Below, piece by piece: positions 34,095-43,449 of a stretch of 54,390 nucleotides of DNA; position 1 is the stretch's first letter; each line of letters opens with the position of its first letter. The position numbers and the translations under genes are program-made. Source of the DNA: an uncultured Clostridia bacterium (GTDB lineage Bacteria; Bacillota; Clostridia; Lachnospirales; Anaerotignaceae); the NCBI GenBank assembly GCA_944380455.1, contig CALWHR010000055.1:1-54390 (forward strand), given 5' to 3'. Below the pieces are notes generated by a model. The model did no database searches and was not told where the DNA came from. It saw only the letters and a program-made list of their open reading frames with translations.

Positions 34095-36338
34095 ATGAGA
34101 AAGAAATTGGCTTTATTGCTCGCTGCTATCATGGTAATCGGCATGGTTCCTATGACAGCATTTGCAGCAACAACAAACCGTGTTTCTAAGGTTGTAACAG
34201 GAACAGATGACACAGAACTTACAGTTGCTAATGCTCCTGTTCTTAGAATGTATGAAAAAGATTTAGAGACAGCTTCAGGCGATCCAATCGCTTTTGAGCT
34301 TGATCTTACAAATGCAGAGTGGGCTCTTGACAGAGTAGCTGCAGATTACTCTGACATGATCACAGGTATGGAAGGCATAGTTATTACTGAGCTTACAGCT
34401 AAAAACATCGTTATCGAAGGTACTGTAACAGCAGATGGTGAGACTAATGGTATCGCTGTTGCATTAGTTACAGACCTTACAGATGAGGGTGAAGCTACTG
34501 TAACAATTAATCCATTACAGTCAATAATCACAGCAGGAACATATAAATTCGCTACTGTTGCTGACGGTGATGCTACTGTAACAATCGAGAAGAAAACAGA
34601 CGTTTCTGAAAGCGGCGATACACTTAAGAGTATTGTAATTACAGAAACAACACCAGGCGCTTTTGATGAAACAGGCAAAATCAAACTCAAACTTTCAAAT
34701 GACTGGTCATTTACACGTCTTCAGATTTCAGCATATCCAAATGCATTAAATAATGCTGGAGTATTTAATATTACAACATTGCAGGATGAAGACGCTGAAA
34801 TCGAGTATGATTTCACACCAGGTGGTGTTGCTGACCTTAGAGGTGACGCTGCTGCTATCATCACAATTACAGCTTCTGTAGAGTATGATGATGATGAAGT
34901 AGAGCCAGGCGAAATCTGTGAAATGACAGTTTCTGGTGACAACATCACAAAGACAACTCTTGAAGTTGCTACAGCTGTAACATACGGCGTAACATGGGAA
35001 GCTGAAGACAAAGCTCTTCCAGTGTTCTATTCAGGCGAAATGGATGAGGACAAAGATACTCTTGAAGTAACAATGGAAGAAGTAGTTGCTGATTCTTGGT
35101 TAGAAAACAGAAAAACAAAAATTGCATTCCCAGACGGCGTTAGAGTTCTTGGTGTAGATATTGTTGAAACAGACAATATCGCTAACCCACAGGGAACTTT
35201 CAACATCAATGATGACGGCAATGAACTTACATTTACTGGCTGGACAAAAGCTGCTGCTAATGACGAAGCATCAATCACATTCCAGTTCCAGCTTTCAATA
35301 GCTCCTAACTTCACAGGTGACATCGTAGCTACACTTACAGGTAAAGGCGTAGATGAAGACATCGATGCAGTTATCGGTACAGTAGTTGCTCCTGTAACAG
35401 TTGAAGCTACAAAGACAGACGCTATAATCGACTACAGACATACACCAATCGGTGACATCACAATTACAGAGGCTGAGGCTGGCGTACTTAAGAAAGGTAC
35501 AACATTCTCATTATCACTTAACGGCGGTCTTCAGTTTGATGATGACCCAACAGTAGAGGTTGTTTCTGGCGACCTTAAGATTGAAGACGTAAATGTTAAT
35601 AACGGCGCAGTTGTAATTGAAATCGCAAGCGAGTCCGCTAAAGAGCCTGCAGTTATTAAACTTACAAACGTAGAGCTCTTCATGGAAAGAAATATTCCAG
35701 CTGGTGCTTATGCACTTAGACTCAGTGCTTCTAGCACAATCGGAAATGACCCAGCAACAGGCGCTTCAGGTGTTTGGAACGGTCTTTCATACCCTGTTAC
35801 AGATGCAATAACAGACGACTGCTTATTCCAGAATGCTATAGCAAGCAACGTAAACAATGACGAATCACCTTACTTTGATGTAAGAAATGTAACAATTTAC
35901 GACGATTATGTAAACGTTGTAACATCTGGTCGTGATCAGGGTGACAACACATTCACAACAACACTTAAAGTAACAATCGGTGCTACAGAAATGTATGCTA
36001 ACGACAAAGCTATCGCTCTTGACGTTCCTGCTTACATCAGCAACGGTTACACAATGCTCCCAGTACGTGCTGTAACAGAAGCTCTTTCTGATTCAGCTAT
36101 CGTAAGATGGGATGACGCTACAAAGACTGTTACAATCACATTTGGTGACAGAGTAATCAACATGGTTGTTGGCTCAAGCGTAATGGTAATCAACGGCGTT
36201 GAAGTTCCAATGCAGGCACAGTGCGAAATCACTGACAGCAGAGCATTCATTCCTCTTAGAGATATGGGATACGCTCTTGGTCTTAACGACAGCAAGATCA
36301 ACTGGGACGACGCTACAAAGACAGCTACATTAAACTAA
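34095..36338 (+). CDS. Large secreted surface protein with C-terminal stalk domains
   Basis: A 747-residue exported protein. The signal peptide (KKLALLLAAIMVIGMVP, cut after AFA) leads into an acidic, Thr/Val-rich beta structure (about 25-600) without cysteine clusters or enzyme motifs. The last 120 residues hold two copper amine oxidase-like stalk repeats (ISNGYTMLPVRAVTEAL ... VRWDDATKTVTI and RAFIPLRDMGYALGL ... INWDDATKTATL). Codon use is unlike the neighbours: ATC for Ile, ACA for Thr and GCT for Ala are frequent, as expected for very highly expressed genes. With its strong promoter, GGGAGG site and terminator this may be the S-layer or main surface protein. No SLH domain is seen. Confidence 0.85.
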   Translation: MRKKLALLLAAIMVIGMVPMTAFAATTNRVSKVVTGTDDTELTVANAPVLRMYEKDLETASGDPIAFELDLTNAEWALDRVAADYSDMITGMEGIVITELTAKNIVIEGTVTADGETNGIAVALVTDLTDEGEATVTINPLQSIITAGTYKFATVADGDATVTIEKKTDVSESGDTLKSIVITETTPGAFDETGKIKLKLSNDWSFTRLQISAYPNALNNAGVFNITTLQDEDAEIEYDFTPGGVADLRGDAAAIITITASVEYDDDEVEPGEICEMTVSGDNITKTTLEVATAVTYGVTWEAEDKALPVFYSGEMDEDKDTLEVTMEEVVADSWLENRKTKIAFPDGVRVLGVDIVETDNIANPQGTFNINDDGNELTFTGWTKAAANDEASITFQFQLSIAPNFTGDIVATLTGKGVDEDIDAVIGTVVAPVTVEATKTDAIIDYRHTPIGDITITEAEAGVLKKGTTFSLSLNGGLQFDDDPTVEVVSGDLKIEDVNVNNGAVVIEIASESAKEPAVIKLTNVELFMERNIPAGAYALRLSASSTIGNDPATGASGVWNGLSYPVTDAITDDCLFQNAIASNVNNDESPYFDVRNVTIYDDYVNVVTSGRDQGDNTFTTTLKVTIGATEMYANDKAIALDVPAYISNGYTMLPVRAVTEALSDSAIVRWDDATKTVTITFGDRVINMVVGSSVMVINGVEVPMQAQCEITDSRAFIPLRDMGYALGLNDSKINWDDATKTATLN

Positions 36339-36366
36339 TTCTTAACTGAATAGATTAATTAGTTAT

Positions 36367-36398
36367 CAGGGGACTCCGTAAGGAGTCCCTTTTTTTGT
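36367..36398 (+). terminator. Terminator of the surface-protein gene
   Basis: GGGACTCC and GGAGTCCC arms around GTAA, followed by seven T residues. Confidence 0.92.
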
Positions 36399-36401
36399 AT
36401 A

Positions 36402-36476
36402 TTTAAGCAGGCAAAGGCATTGGCTGCGGAGGCTGGATATACTGATGTGTCTGAGTTTATATATTTCTTTAATTGA
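36402..36476 (+). pseudogene. Possible remnant of a coding sequence
   Basis: A 24-codon open stretch ending in TGA reads KALAAEAGYTDVSEFIYFF in one frame, which looks like the C-terminus of a protein. It has no start or ribosome site. It may be the leftover of a deleted gene or chance. Confidence 0.2.
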
Positions 36477-36543
36477 TAAACTACAAGAAAATGTGATAGT
36501 AAAAAGATGGTAATTTTTAAAGAAGAATTTAAATTATAGCTAA

Positions 36544-36853
36544 TTAACAGCTGATTGAAATATGATATAATACTGATTTAGGATAATAAAAATTTACATT
36601 TCAGGATATAAAAAATTAAGTTAAATTTAGAAAGATAAAAATTTCTTCTGTTTACAATTTATTAAAGAAATTACTATATTTTATACATAAAATTACAGTA
36701 TCATATATTCAGAAACAAAATATTGATATGTTTAGTTTCCGCATATAATCCCCTTTTAAATAAAATAACCACATCAAATGCCGACAAGGCAGAACAATTT
36801 TTATGGAAAATAAGAAAGCGCTCCGACTTATAATGCTAAAGGGAGCGCTTTTT
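36544..36853 (+). ncRNA. Possible small RNA with promoter and terminator
   Basis: TTAACA (36544-36549), 16 bp spacer, TATAAT (36566-36571), no reading frame, then a terminator hairpin (AAAGCGCTCC at 36815-36824 with GGGAGCGCTTT at 36841-36851 and a T run). The transcript would be about 275 bases and very AT-rich. I cannot assign it to a class. Confidence 0.35.
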
Positions 36854-36855
36854 TA
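36815..36855 (+). terminator. Intrinsic terminator without an assigned gene
   Basis: AAAGCGCTCC and GGGAGCGCTTT arms with a 16-base loop and T run. It is too far (about 480 bases) from the surface-protein gene, which has its own terminator. Confidence 0.8.
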
Positions 36856-36958
36856 TATGCAGTTTCAAACTGTATGAATTTATTTATGTGTTATGAAATA
36901 ACATTGAACTTTTTCTAATTGCAGTTAAAAGAATAACTCAGACTCTTCAATCAATTTT

Positions 36959-38161
36959 TTATATATCACTGCAAACCTGGAAAATGTAGAATTTTAAATA
37001 ATATGATTCATCGGCAGACCACAATATAGGGTGGTCTGGTGATTGTGTGCGGTATTCTATCTGTCTAAGGCGGCGATGTACATTTTTAGCAGCCTGAGCA
37101 ATTGTTTGGGTAAAAAGTTCATATGTCATAAAGTGAGAGCATGAACATGTTACTAAAAATCCGTTGTCCCTAATTATTTTCATAGCTCTTAAATTAATTT
37201 CCCTGTATCCTTTAACGGCGTTTTTAACTGAGTTTCGGGATTTTGTAAATGCCGGAGGGTCAAGTATTACCATATCGAATTTTCTGCCCTGACTTTCAAG
37301 CTTTGGAAGCAAATCAAAAACATCACAGCACTCAAATTTTACTGTATCCTGTAAATTGTTTAACGCGGCGTTTTCACGAGCCTGATTAACAGCTAATTGT
37401 GACGCGTCAACGCCTAAAACGCTTTTTGCTCCGGCTATTCCTGCATTAAGGGCAAATGAGCCTGTATGGGTAAAACAGTCAAGGACATCAAGACCCTTGC
37501 AGAGTTTATGTATTGAAAGACGGTTGTATTTCTGGTCTAAGAAAAATCCGGTTTTCTGACCGTCCTGAACGTCTACCATATATTTAACTCCGTTTTCCGT
37601 AATATGAACTTTAGTGTCAAAACTTTGGCCAATAAAGCCTTTATAACGCTCCATTCCCTCAAGCTCGCGGACTTTGGCATCGCTTCTTTCGTATACGCCC
37701 CTGATGACTGTGCCGTCCTGTACTAAAAGCATTTTAAGGAAATCTATTATTTTAAGTTTAAGGCGGTCAATGCCAAGGCTCAAAGATTCAACAACAAGTA
37801 CGTCTGAGTATTTATCAACTACTATACCTGGCAGATAATCAGCTTCACCGAATATTAAACGGCAGCTGGACATATCAGTAATGCGTTTGCGGTATTCATA
37901 AGCGTTTTTAACGCGGTTAAATATAAATTCATCATCTATACTGCAATTTATGTCCTTAGTAAGCATGCGGATTGTAATTGTGGAATTACGGTTAACAAAA
38001 CCCTGGCCAAGGGGATATCCATCAAAATCACGCACGGCAATAATATCGCCATCGCTAAATGAGCCGGTAAAAGTATCTATTTCGTTATTATATATCCACA
38101 AACCGCCGGCTTTGAAGGCACGGCCTTCACCTTTTTTTAATACAGCGCAAGCTTGCTCCAT
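36959..38161 (-). CDS. Class I rRNA (cytosine) methyltransferase, RlmI-like
   Basis: A 400-residue SAM-dependent methyltransferase. An N-terminal PUA domain (about 1-75; KGEGRAFKAGGLWIYNNEI) is followed by an RNA-binding linker and a Rossmann SAM domain (about 205-390) with LDCFTHTGSFALNAG and the catalytic VILDPPAFTKS motif, then VTCSCSH. RlmI modifies C1962 of 23S rRNA; the exact target here is inferred. ATG 38161 behind AAGGAGA replaces a longer start at 38224. It is a single gene. Confidence 0.92.
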   Translation of the reverse strand: MEQACAVLKKGEGRAFKAGGLWIYNNEIDTFTGSFSDGDIIAVRDFDGYPLGQGFVNRNSTITIRMLTKDINCSIDDEFIFNRVKNAYEYRKRITDMSSCRLIFGEADYLPGIVVDKYSDVLVVESLSLGIDRLKLKIIDFLKMLLVQDGTVIRGVYERSDAKVRELEGMERYKGFIGQSFDTKVHITENGVKYMVDVQDGQKTGFFLDQKYNRLSIHKLCKGLDVLDCFTHTGSFALNAGIAGAKSVLGVDASQLAVNQARENAALNNLQDTVKFECCDVFDLLPKLESQGRKFDMVILDPPAFTKSRNSVKNAVKGYREINLRAMKIIRDNGFLVTCSCSHFMTYELFTQTIAQAAKNVHRRLRQIEYRTQSPDHPILWSADESYYLKFYIFQVCSDI

Positions 38162-38317
38162 TATAATTCTCCTTCTAAAATATAATTTTAATAATATTTT
38201 ATTATTTTGTATTAATATTTTCAAGAGCGGCAGGCGTATTTTAATTTATGCGGTGTTGTTAGCCGGCTTATGTAATGATAAAATATAATTTAAAAGCGCA
38301 CGGAAAGGGGAATTTTT

Positions 38318-38857
38318 ATGGATATATGTATCTACGGAGCATCAAAAGAGAATATTGACAGCATATATATTGAAAAGAGCTATGAGTTTGGCAAACTAAT
38401 GGCACAAAAAGGCCACAGGCTCATTTTCGGCGGCGGAGCAACAGGTCTTATGGGGGCAGTGGCAAGAGGAGTTATGGAATACAGAGGTAAAATTTTAGGT
38501 GTAGCGCCAAAATATTTTGACAGACCAGGAGTTTTAGTTAAAGACTATGGAGAGATGATTTATACTGACACAATAGCAGAAAGAAAAAACATATTAACTG
38601 AAAAATCAGATGCTTTTGTTGTGCTTCCAGGCGGAATAGGCACATTTGACGAGTTTTTTGTTACTCTTGTTATGAAACAGCTGAATGAGATAAACAAACC
38701 TATAGCGCTTTACAGCATTAACGGATATTATGATGCAACGGAGGAATTGTTAAATAAGGCCGAAAACGGCGGATTTTTATCAGCAAGAGTAAGAAAACTT
38801 TATGGAGTTTTTAACTCGGCCGAAGAAATATTTGAATACATAGAATTTAAAAATTAA
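38318..38857 (+). CDS. LOG-family (TIGR00730) nucleotide 5'-monophosphate phosphoribohydrolase
   Basis: A 179-residue Rossmann-like protein of the LOG/YvdD family, which splits nucleoside monophosphates into base and ribose 5-phosphate. Both signatures are present: GGGATGLMGAVARGVME (about 35-51) and PGGIGTFDEFF (about 103-113). AAAGGGG precedes the ATG. It stands alone. Confidence 0.93.
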   Translation: MDICIYGASKENIDSIYIEKSYEFGKLMAQKGHRLIFGGGATGLMGAVARGVMEYRGKILGVAPKYFDRPGVLVKDYGEMIYTDTIAERKNILTEKSDAFVVLPGGIGTFDEFFVTLVMKQLNEINKPIALYSINGYYDATEELLNKAENGGFLSARVRKLYGVFNSAEEIFEYIEFKN

Positions 38858-38974
38858 CAAATTTAACTGTAAATATTTATGGTAAATTTATGTTGAATAA
38901 TTATGCTTTTTACGTATGTGTAAAAAAATCTGTTTTAAATCACTGAAAAAGCACTTACTATTTGTGATTTTGAC

Positions 38975-39002
38975 TTGATTAATAGATTTTTAGTGCTAAA
39001 AT
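38975..39002 (+). promoter_or_regulatory. Promoter of the MATE-pdxK pair
   Basis: TTGATT (38975-38980), 16 bp spacer, TAAAAT (38997-39002). Confidence 0.55.
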
Positions 39003-39112
39003 ATATAACGACAAGGGCAGCATTACAGTAAATGGTATTTGCCCGGCATATATTCGGCCTTTAGCTTTAAGACTGAAGAAATTAGCAAAAAAATTATACG
39101 AGGTGAAAGGCA

Positions 39113-40468
39113 TTGATTAAGGATTTAACCACCGGTTCTCCCGGAAAAACTCTGCTGGCTTTTTCTGCACCGCTTCTTGTGAGCGCTGCTTTTCAGCAGT
39201 TTTATAACATGGCTGACAGCATTATAGCAGGAAAATTTGTAAGCACAGACGCTTTGGCAGCTATAGGAGCATCATACCCGGTAACAATGATTATAATGGC
39301 TATTGCTGTTGGTCTTAATACAGGCTGTTCGGTTATTATAAGCCAATATTTTGGAAGCAAAAAAATTGCAGCTATGAAATCGGCCGTTTATACATCGCTT
39401 GTTACAGCCCTTGTTATGGCGGCGGCACTTACCGTTTTTGGCGTTATATTCAGCTCTTTTATGCTGGGAGCGCTTAATACTCCGCAGAATATATTTGACG
39501 GTGCTAAAACTTATCTTGATATATACATATTTGGACTTTTCTCGCTTATAATGTATAATATATGCACAGGTGTATTTGCGGCATTAGGTGACAGCAAAAC
39601 GCCGCTTTATTTTCTTGTGTGTTCTTCTATAGGCAATGTATTTCTTGACATATTTATGGCTGTAAGTCTTGATATGGGCATAGCCGGTTTGGCATGGGCT
39701 ACATTTATCGCCCAGTCGGTTGCGGCACTTTTGGCGTTTGTTGTGCTTATGCGCAGGATTTCCTTTTTTAAAACGGAGGAAAAAGCCAAGGTGTTCTCAG
39801 GCAATATATTTAAGAGGCTTATGTCTGTAGCTATACCAAGTATTTTGCAGCAGAGCTTTGTTTCTGTGGGAACAATATTTATACAGGCGCTGGTTAACGG
39901 TTTCGGCTCTGATGTAATAGCCGGGTATTCGGCTGCTATTAAGCTTAACACATTTGCCGTTGTATGTGTTACAACTCTCGGAAGCGGTATATCCAGTTTT
40001 GCGGCACAGAACTACGGCGCCGGACGTATGGACAGAGTACACCAGGGATTTAAAGCCGGCCTTAAAATGATGGTGACAATAGCCGGAGCGATAGCGGTTG
40101 CTTACGTAGTTTTTGCAGCGCAGTTTATGACCCTTTTTGTGGATTCAGGGGAAGCTACGGTTATCCATGTAGGTGTTATGTTCATGCGCATTGTATCGCC
40201 GTTTTATATTGTGGTAGGTATAAAGCTTTTAAGTGACGGCACTTTAAGAGGCACAGGAAAAATGGCGGCATTTATGGTTTCAACTTTTACAGACCTTATA
40301 TTAAGGGTTGTTCTTTCATATATACTTGTAATATTCTTTGAAGAAACAGGAATCTGGCTTTCATGGCCGTTTGGCTGGATTGCCGGAATGGCTGTAAGCC
40401 TTATATTCTATAAGGTTTATGTATTATCTGATAAAGCCGGTATGAAATCTGACGAAATGGTGGTTTAA
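39113..40468 (+). CDS. MATE-family efflux transporter
   Basis: A 451-residue membrane protein with twelve helices and two MatE domains; the N-terminus SAAFQQFYNMADSIIAGKF has the family pattern. The start is TTG 39113 with GAGGTG about 9 bp before. The next gene, a pyridoxal kinase, begins 2 bp after the stop, so the two are one transcript. Whether the exporter handles a vitamin B6-related compound is unknown; the pairing may be accidental. Confidence 0.92.
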   Translation: MIKDLTTGSPGKTLLAFSAPLLVSAAFQQFYNMADSIIAGKFVSTDALAAIGASYPVTMIIMAIAVGLNTGCSVIISQYFGSKKIAAMKSAVYTSLVTALVMAAALTVFGVIFSSFMLGALNTPQNIFDGAKTYLDIYIFGLFSLIMYNICTGVFAALGDSKTPLYFLVCSSIGNVFLDIFMAVSLDMGIAGLAWATFIAQSVAALLAFVVLMRRISFFKTEEKAKVFSGNIFKRLMSVAIPSILQQSFVSVGTIFIQALVNGFGSDVIAGYSAAIKLNTFAVVCVTTLGSGISSFAAQNYGAGRMDRVHQGFKAGLKMMVTIAGAIAVAYVVFAAQFMTLFVDSGEATVIHVGVMFMRIVSPFYIVVGIKLLSDGTLRGTGKMAAFMVSTFTDLILRVVLSYILVIFFEETGIWLSWPFGWIAGMAVSLIFYKVYVLSDKAGMKSDEMVV

Positions 40469-40470
40469 AT

Positions 40471-41319
40471 ATGATAAAAAAGATTGCTGTAATAAATGAT
40501 TTATCTGGGTTTGGTAAGTGCTCGCTTACGGCGGCTATCCCTGTAATTTCAGCTCTTAAAGTTCAGGCATGCCCAATGCCTACATCTGTGCTTTCAAATC
40601 AAACCTGCTACAGCAGTTTTTATATTAAAGAACTGACGGAAGAAATGCCTTTAATAGCTGCAAAGTGGCTTGAGCTGGGGTTTGAGTTTGACGGCATATA
40701 TTCGGGTTTTTTATCCGAAGAAAAACAGGCAGATGAAGTAATTAGGGTTGTAGAGCTTTTTAAAAAGAAAAATACTTTGTTTATACTTGACCCTGTTATG
40801 GGTGATGAAAATGCGCCTTATGAGAATTATACAGAAGGTCTTAGGAATAAAATGCTGTATCTTGCTTCTAAGGCAGACATAGTTCTGCCTAATGTAACGG
40901 AACTGTGCCTTTTAAGCGGATTAAGCCCTTTAAGCTTTACTAAAAGCGACAAAACAGATAAAACAGATGAAATTACAGCGGCGGCGCAGGATTTTTCCCA
41001 AAAAAGCGGAGCAGATGTAATAGTTACAGGTGTTAATACCATTGAAGAAGGTAGAAAGTTTATTAACAATATTATTGTGTCAGGAAATACTATAAAAACA
41101 GTTAAAAAAGAAAAACTTAAAGGTGGATATTCCGGTACTGGAGATATTATGTCATCAATTGTTTCTGCTATGGCAGTAAGGGGATTCAGTATTGAAACAG
41201 CAGTAAAAACGGCAGCAGATTTTATTTATAGAGCTGTTGAAGATACTGCAAAATACGATATTAACATTAATGACGGGGTTAATTTTGAAAAATTTTTGGG
41301 CTCTCTTACAAATTTATAG
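40471..41319 (+). CDS. Pyridoxal/pyridoxamine kinase
   Basis: A 282-residue ribokinase-fold enzyme of the PdxK/PdxY type, which phosphorylates B6 vitamers in the salvage pathway. Characteristic are INDLSGFGKCSLTAAIPVI near the start, LDPVMGDE, LPNVTEL and the catalytic-Asp loop GYSGTGDIMSS. It starts 2 bp after the MATE gene, so translational coupling is likely. Confidence 0.92.
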   Translation: MIKKIAVINDLSGFGKCSLTAAIPVISALKVQACPMPTSVLSNQTCYSSFYIKELTEEMPLIAAKWLELGFEFDGIYSGFLSEEKQADEVIRVVELFKKKNTLFILDPVMGDENAPYENYTEGLRNKMLYLASKADIVLPNVTELCLLSGLSPLSFTKSDKTDKTDEITAAAQDFSQKSGADVIVTGVNTIEEGRKFINNIIVSGNTIKTVKKEKLKGGYSGTGDIMSSIVSAMAVRGFSIETAVKTAADFIYRAVEDTAKYDININDGVNFEKFLGSLTNL

Positions 41320-41535
41320 GTATTTACAGCCACAGAAATTTATAAAAACTATGTTTTAAAAAATAATTATGTCAATTTACTACATAATATGTTATTATAT
41401 AATAATATGAATTATATTATATATTTTTATAATTTAAAACATATATTAAGTGATAAATTTAACAAAGTCATATTTGATTGAATAAATATGACATCTAAAA
41501 CGGCACAAGGCCGTAAAACGAGGAGGCGTTAAGTT

Positions 41536-42951
41536 ATGAGTTTATCACATTCAGCTGCAAGGCTTGCTTATTCGGCAGCTATAGAAAGCGCCCTTAAATA
41601 TATAGGCAAAGACCGTGAAAAAAACCTTATCAAGATTGTTGATTTAACAGAAAAATATATGGGTGACAATTTTAAGCAGAGTACTTACGACATAATAAGA
41701 AAAACCATAAATGATAAAAACAGTAAGTGGCTTAAATATACCGATAAGCTTTTGGCAGAATTAAGCCCTAATGTTATTAAAATGACTGCTTTAAATCTTG
41801 GGTATGAGGCTGCTTTTAACGGTACTAAAACTATAAGAGAAATGAGAGAAATGCATAAGTGCAATATTCCTTGGCTTATACTTATGGATCCTACATCTGC
41901 ATGCAACCTGCACTGTACAGGCTGCTGGGCAGCCGAATACGGCAACAAGTTAAATCTTTCATTTGAAAAGCTTGATGATATAGTTACTCAGGGCAAAAAG
42001 CTTGGAATTTATTTTTATATGCTTACAGGCGGCGAGCCTTTGGTAAGAAAAGACGATATTATTAAGCTTTGCAAGAAGCATCATGACTGCGAGTTCCACG
42101 CTTTTACAAACGGCACTCTTATTGATGATGAATTTTGCAAACAAATGGATAAAGTGGGAAATTTATCCCTTTCATTAAGCCTTGAAGGCTTTGATGAGGT
42201 AAATGACTCAAGAAGAGGCCAGGGCGTGTTTAACAAAGTTATGCACGCTATGGACCTGCTTAAAAAATACGGCCAGCTTTTTGGTCTTTCAATCTGCTAT
42301 ACAAGCAAGAACTACAAAACTGTTACAAGCGATGAATTCCTTGATATGATTATTGAAAAAGGTTGCAGGTACATCTGGTATTTCCATTATATGCCGGTTG
42401 GAAACAGTGCCGCTGAGGAGCTTCTTTTAACACCGGAGCAGAGGGAATATATGTATCACAGAGTCAGAGAAATTCGCTCTGAGGAAAGCGACAAGCTTAT
42501 ATTTACATTTGATTTCCAAAACGACGGCGAGTATGTAGGAGGATGTATAGCCGGAGGAAGAAACTACTTCCATATTAACGCTAACGGTGACTGTGAGCCT
42601 TGTGTATTTATACACTACTCAAGTGCAAATATAAATGAGGTTTCTCTTCTTGATGCTCTTAAACAGCCGCTTTTCATGGCTTATCACGATAATCAGCCGT
42701 TTAACAGCAATCATTTAAGACCATGCCCAATGCTTGAAAATCCTGAAAAGCTTATGGAAATGGTTCATAAATGCGGTGCTAAGTCAACTGACCTTGAATC
42801 ACCTGAAAGTGTAGAGCATTTGTGCGGCAAATGTCAGGCTTATTCCAAGCAGTGGGAAGAAAAAGCAAATGAGCTTTGGGCGAATAACAAGCACTTTGAC
42901 GGTACAAAATATATAAACGAGCAGAATAAAGAAAAAGCTAAAAACGCATAA
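41536..42951 (+). CDS. Radical SAM protein with SPASM-like C-terminus
   Basis: A 471-residue radical SAM enzyme. A helical N-terminal extension (about 1-110) precedes the radical SAM core with Cys123, Cys127 and Cys130 (SACNLHCTGC), the GGEP motif (MLTGGEPLV) and a long C-terminal part with further cysteines (GDCEPC, LRPCPM, HLCGKCQAY), as in SPASM or auxiliary-cluster proteins. These modify peptides or cofactors, but no precursor peptide gene is visible nearby. GAGGAGG stands before the ATG. A membrane protein gene follows after 27 bp. Confidence 0.9.
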   Translation: MSLSHSAARLAYSAAIESALKYIGKDREKNLIKIVDLTEKYMGDNFKQSTYDIIRKTINDKNSKWLKYTDKLLAELSPNVIKMTALNLGYEAAFNGTKTIREMREMHKCNIPWLILMDPTSACNLHCTGCWAAEYGNKLNLSFEKLDDIVTQGKKLGIYFYMLTGGEPLVRKDDIIKLCKKHHDCEFHAFTNGTLIDDEFCKQMDKVGNLSLSLSLEGFDEVNDSRRGQGVFNKVMHAMDLLKKYGQLFGLSICYTSKNYKTVTSDEFLDMIIEKGCRYIWYFHYMPVGNSAAEELLLTPEQREYMYHRVREIRSEESDKLIFTFDFQNDGEYVGGCIAGGRNYFHINANGDCEPCVFIHYSSANINEVSLLDALKQPLFMAYHDNQPFNSNHLRPCPMLENPEKLMEMVHKCGAKSTDLESPESVEHLCGKCQAYSKQWEEKANELWANNKHFDGTKYINEQNKEKAKNA

Positions 42952-42978
42952 TGGATTTATAAATAGCGGGGTGGGGTT

Positions 42979-43344
42979 ATGGAAAAGTTTAAAGTCTTTA
43001 TACCATATATAATTATTATGGCAGCAGCGTTTTATGTTATTCCTTTTATACCGGCAGTTTTCCCCAGCGTTAAGGAATCCTTTGGTGCAAACCTTTTAGT
43101 ATCTCTTATTATTCCGCTTTCATGCCTTGTTTCGGCTTTTGTGTTTGCTGTAAGGAATAAAATGAGTTTTATTTATATATTTATTGTGCTTATTTTATAC
43201 ATACCGGAGGTTGTATATTATAAAACCCCGTCGGTAGCTGTTGTAGGATTTATATATCTTATATTTTCATTTATCGGTATGTATACAGGCGATAATATAG
43301 GCAGAACAATAAGAAGCAGAGACAAAAAAGATAATAAAGAATAA
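42979..43344 (+). CDS. Small polytopic membrane protein downstream of the radical SAM gene
   Basis: A 121-residue protein with four hydrophobic helices (about 8-28, 35-56, 62-80 and 85-105) and a charged tail (RSRDKKDNKE). GGGGTGGGG precedes the ATG. The family is unknown; the 27 bp gap suggests an operon with the radical SAM gene. Confidence 0.75.
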   Translation: MEKFKVFIPYIIIMAAAFYVIPFIPAVFPSVKESFGANLLVSLIIPLSCLVSAFVFAVRNKMSFIYIFIVLILYIPEVVYYKTPSVAVVGFIYLIFSFIGMYTGDNIGRTIRSRDKKDNKE

Positions 43345-43357
43345 TAATTATTAATAT

Positions 43358-43391
43358 AAAACGGAGGATTATAAAATCCCCCGTTTTTTTA
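43358..43391 (+). terminator. Terminator of the radical SAM operon
   Basis: AAACGGaGGATT and AATCCcCCGTTT arms with a T run. Confidence 0.8.
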
Positions 43392-43410
43392 TTTGGTTTG
43401 ATTGCAAATA

Positions 43411-43441
43411 AAAAAGAACGGAGAAAAACTCCGTTCTTTAA
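43411..43441 (-). terminator. Terminator of the second GldA-like gene
   Basis: AAAGAACGGAG (43413-43423) pairs perfectly with CTCCGTTCTTT (43429-43439); the minus strand continues with T residues. Confidence 0.88.
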
Positions 43442-43449
43442 GTTTTTAA

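Noticed and set aside
34346..35362. Minus-strand ORFs inside the surface-protein gene
   Set aside because: They are long only because of the biased codons of the sense gene. The residue make-up (Ser/Val/Ile-rich, no motifs) is typical of shadows.
34095..36338. SLH-type S-layer protein
   Set aside because: No SLH repeats are visible. The C-terminus has stalk (copper amine oxidase-like) repeats instead.
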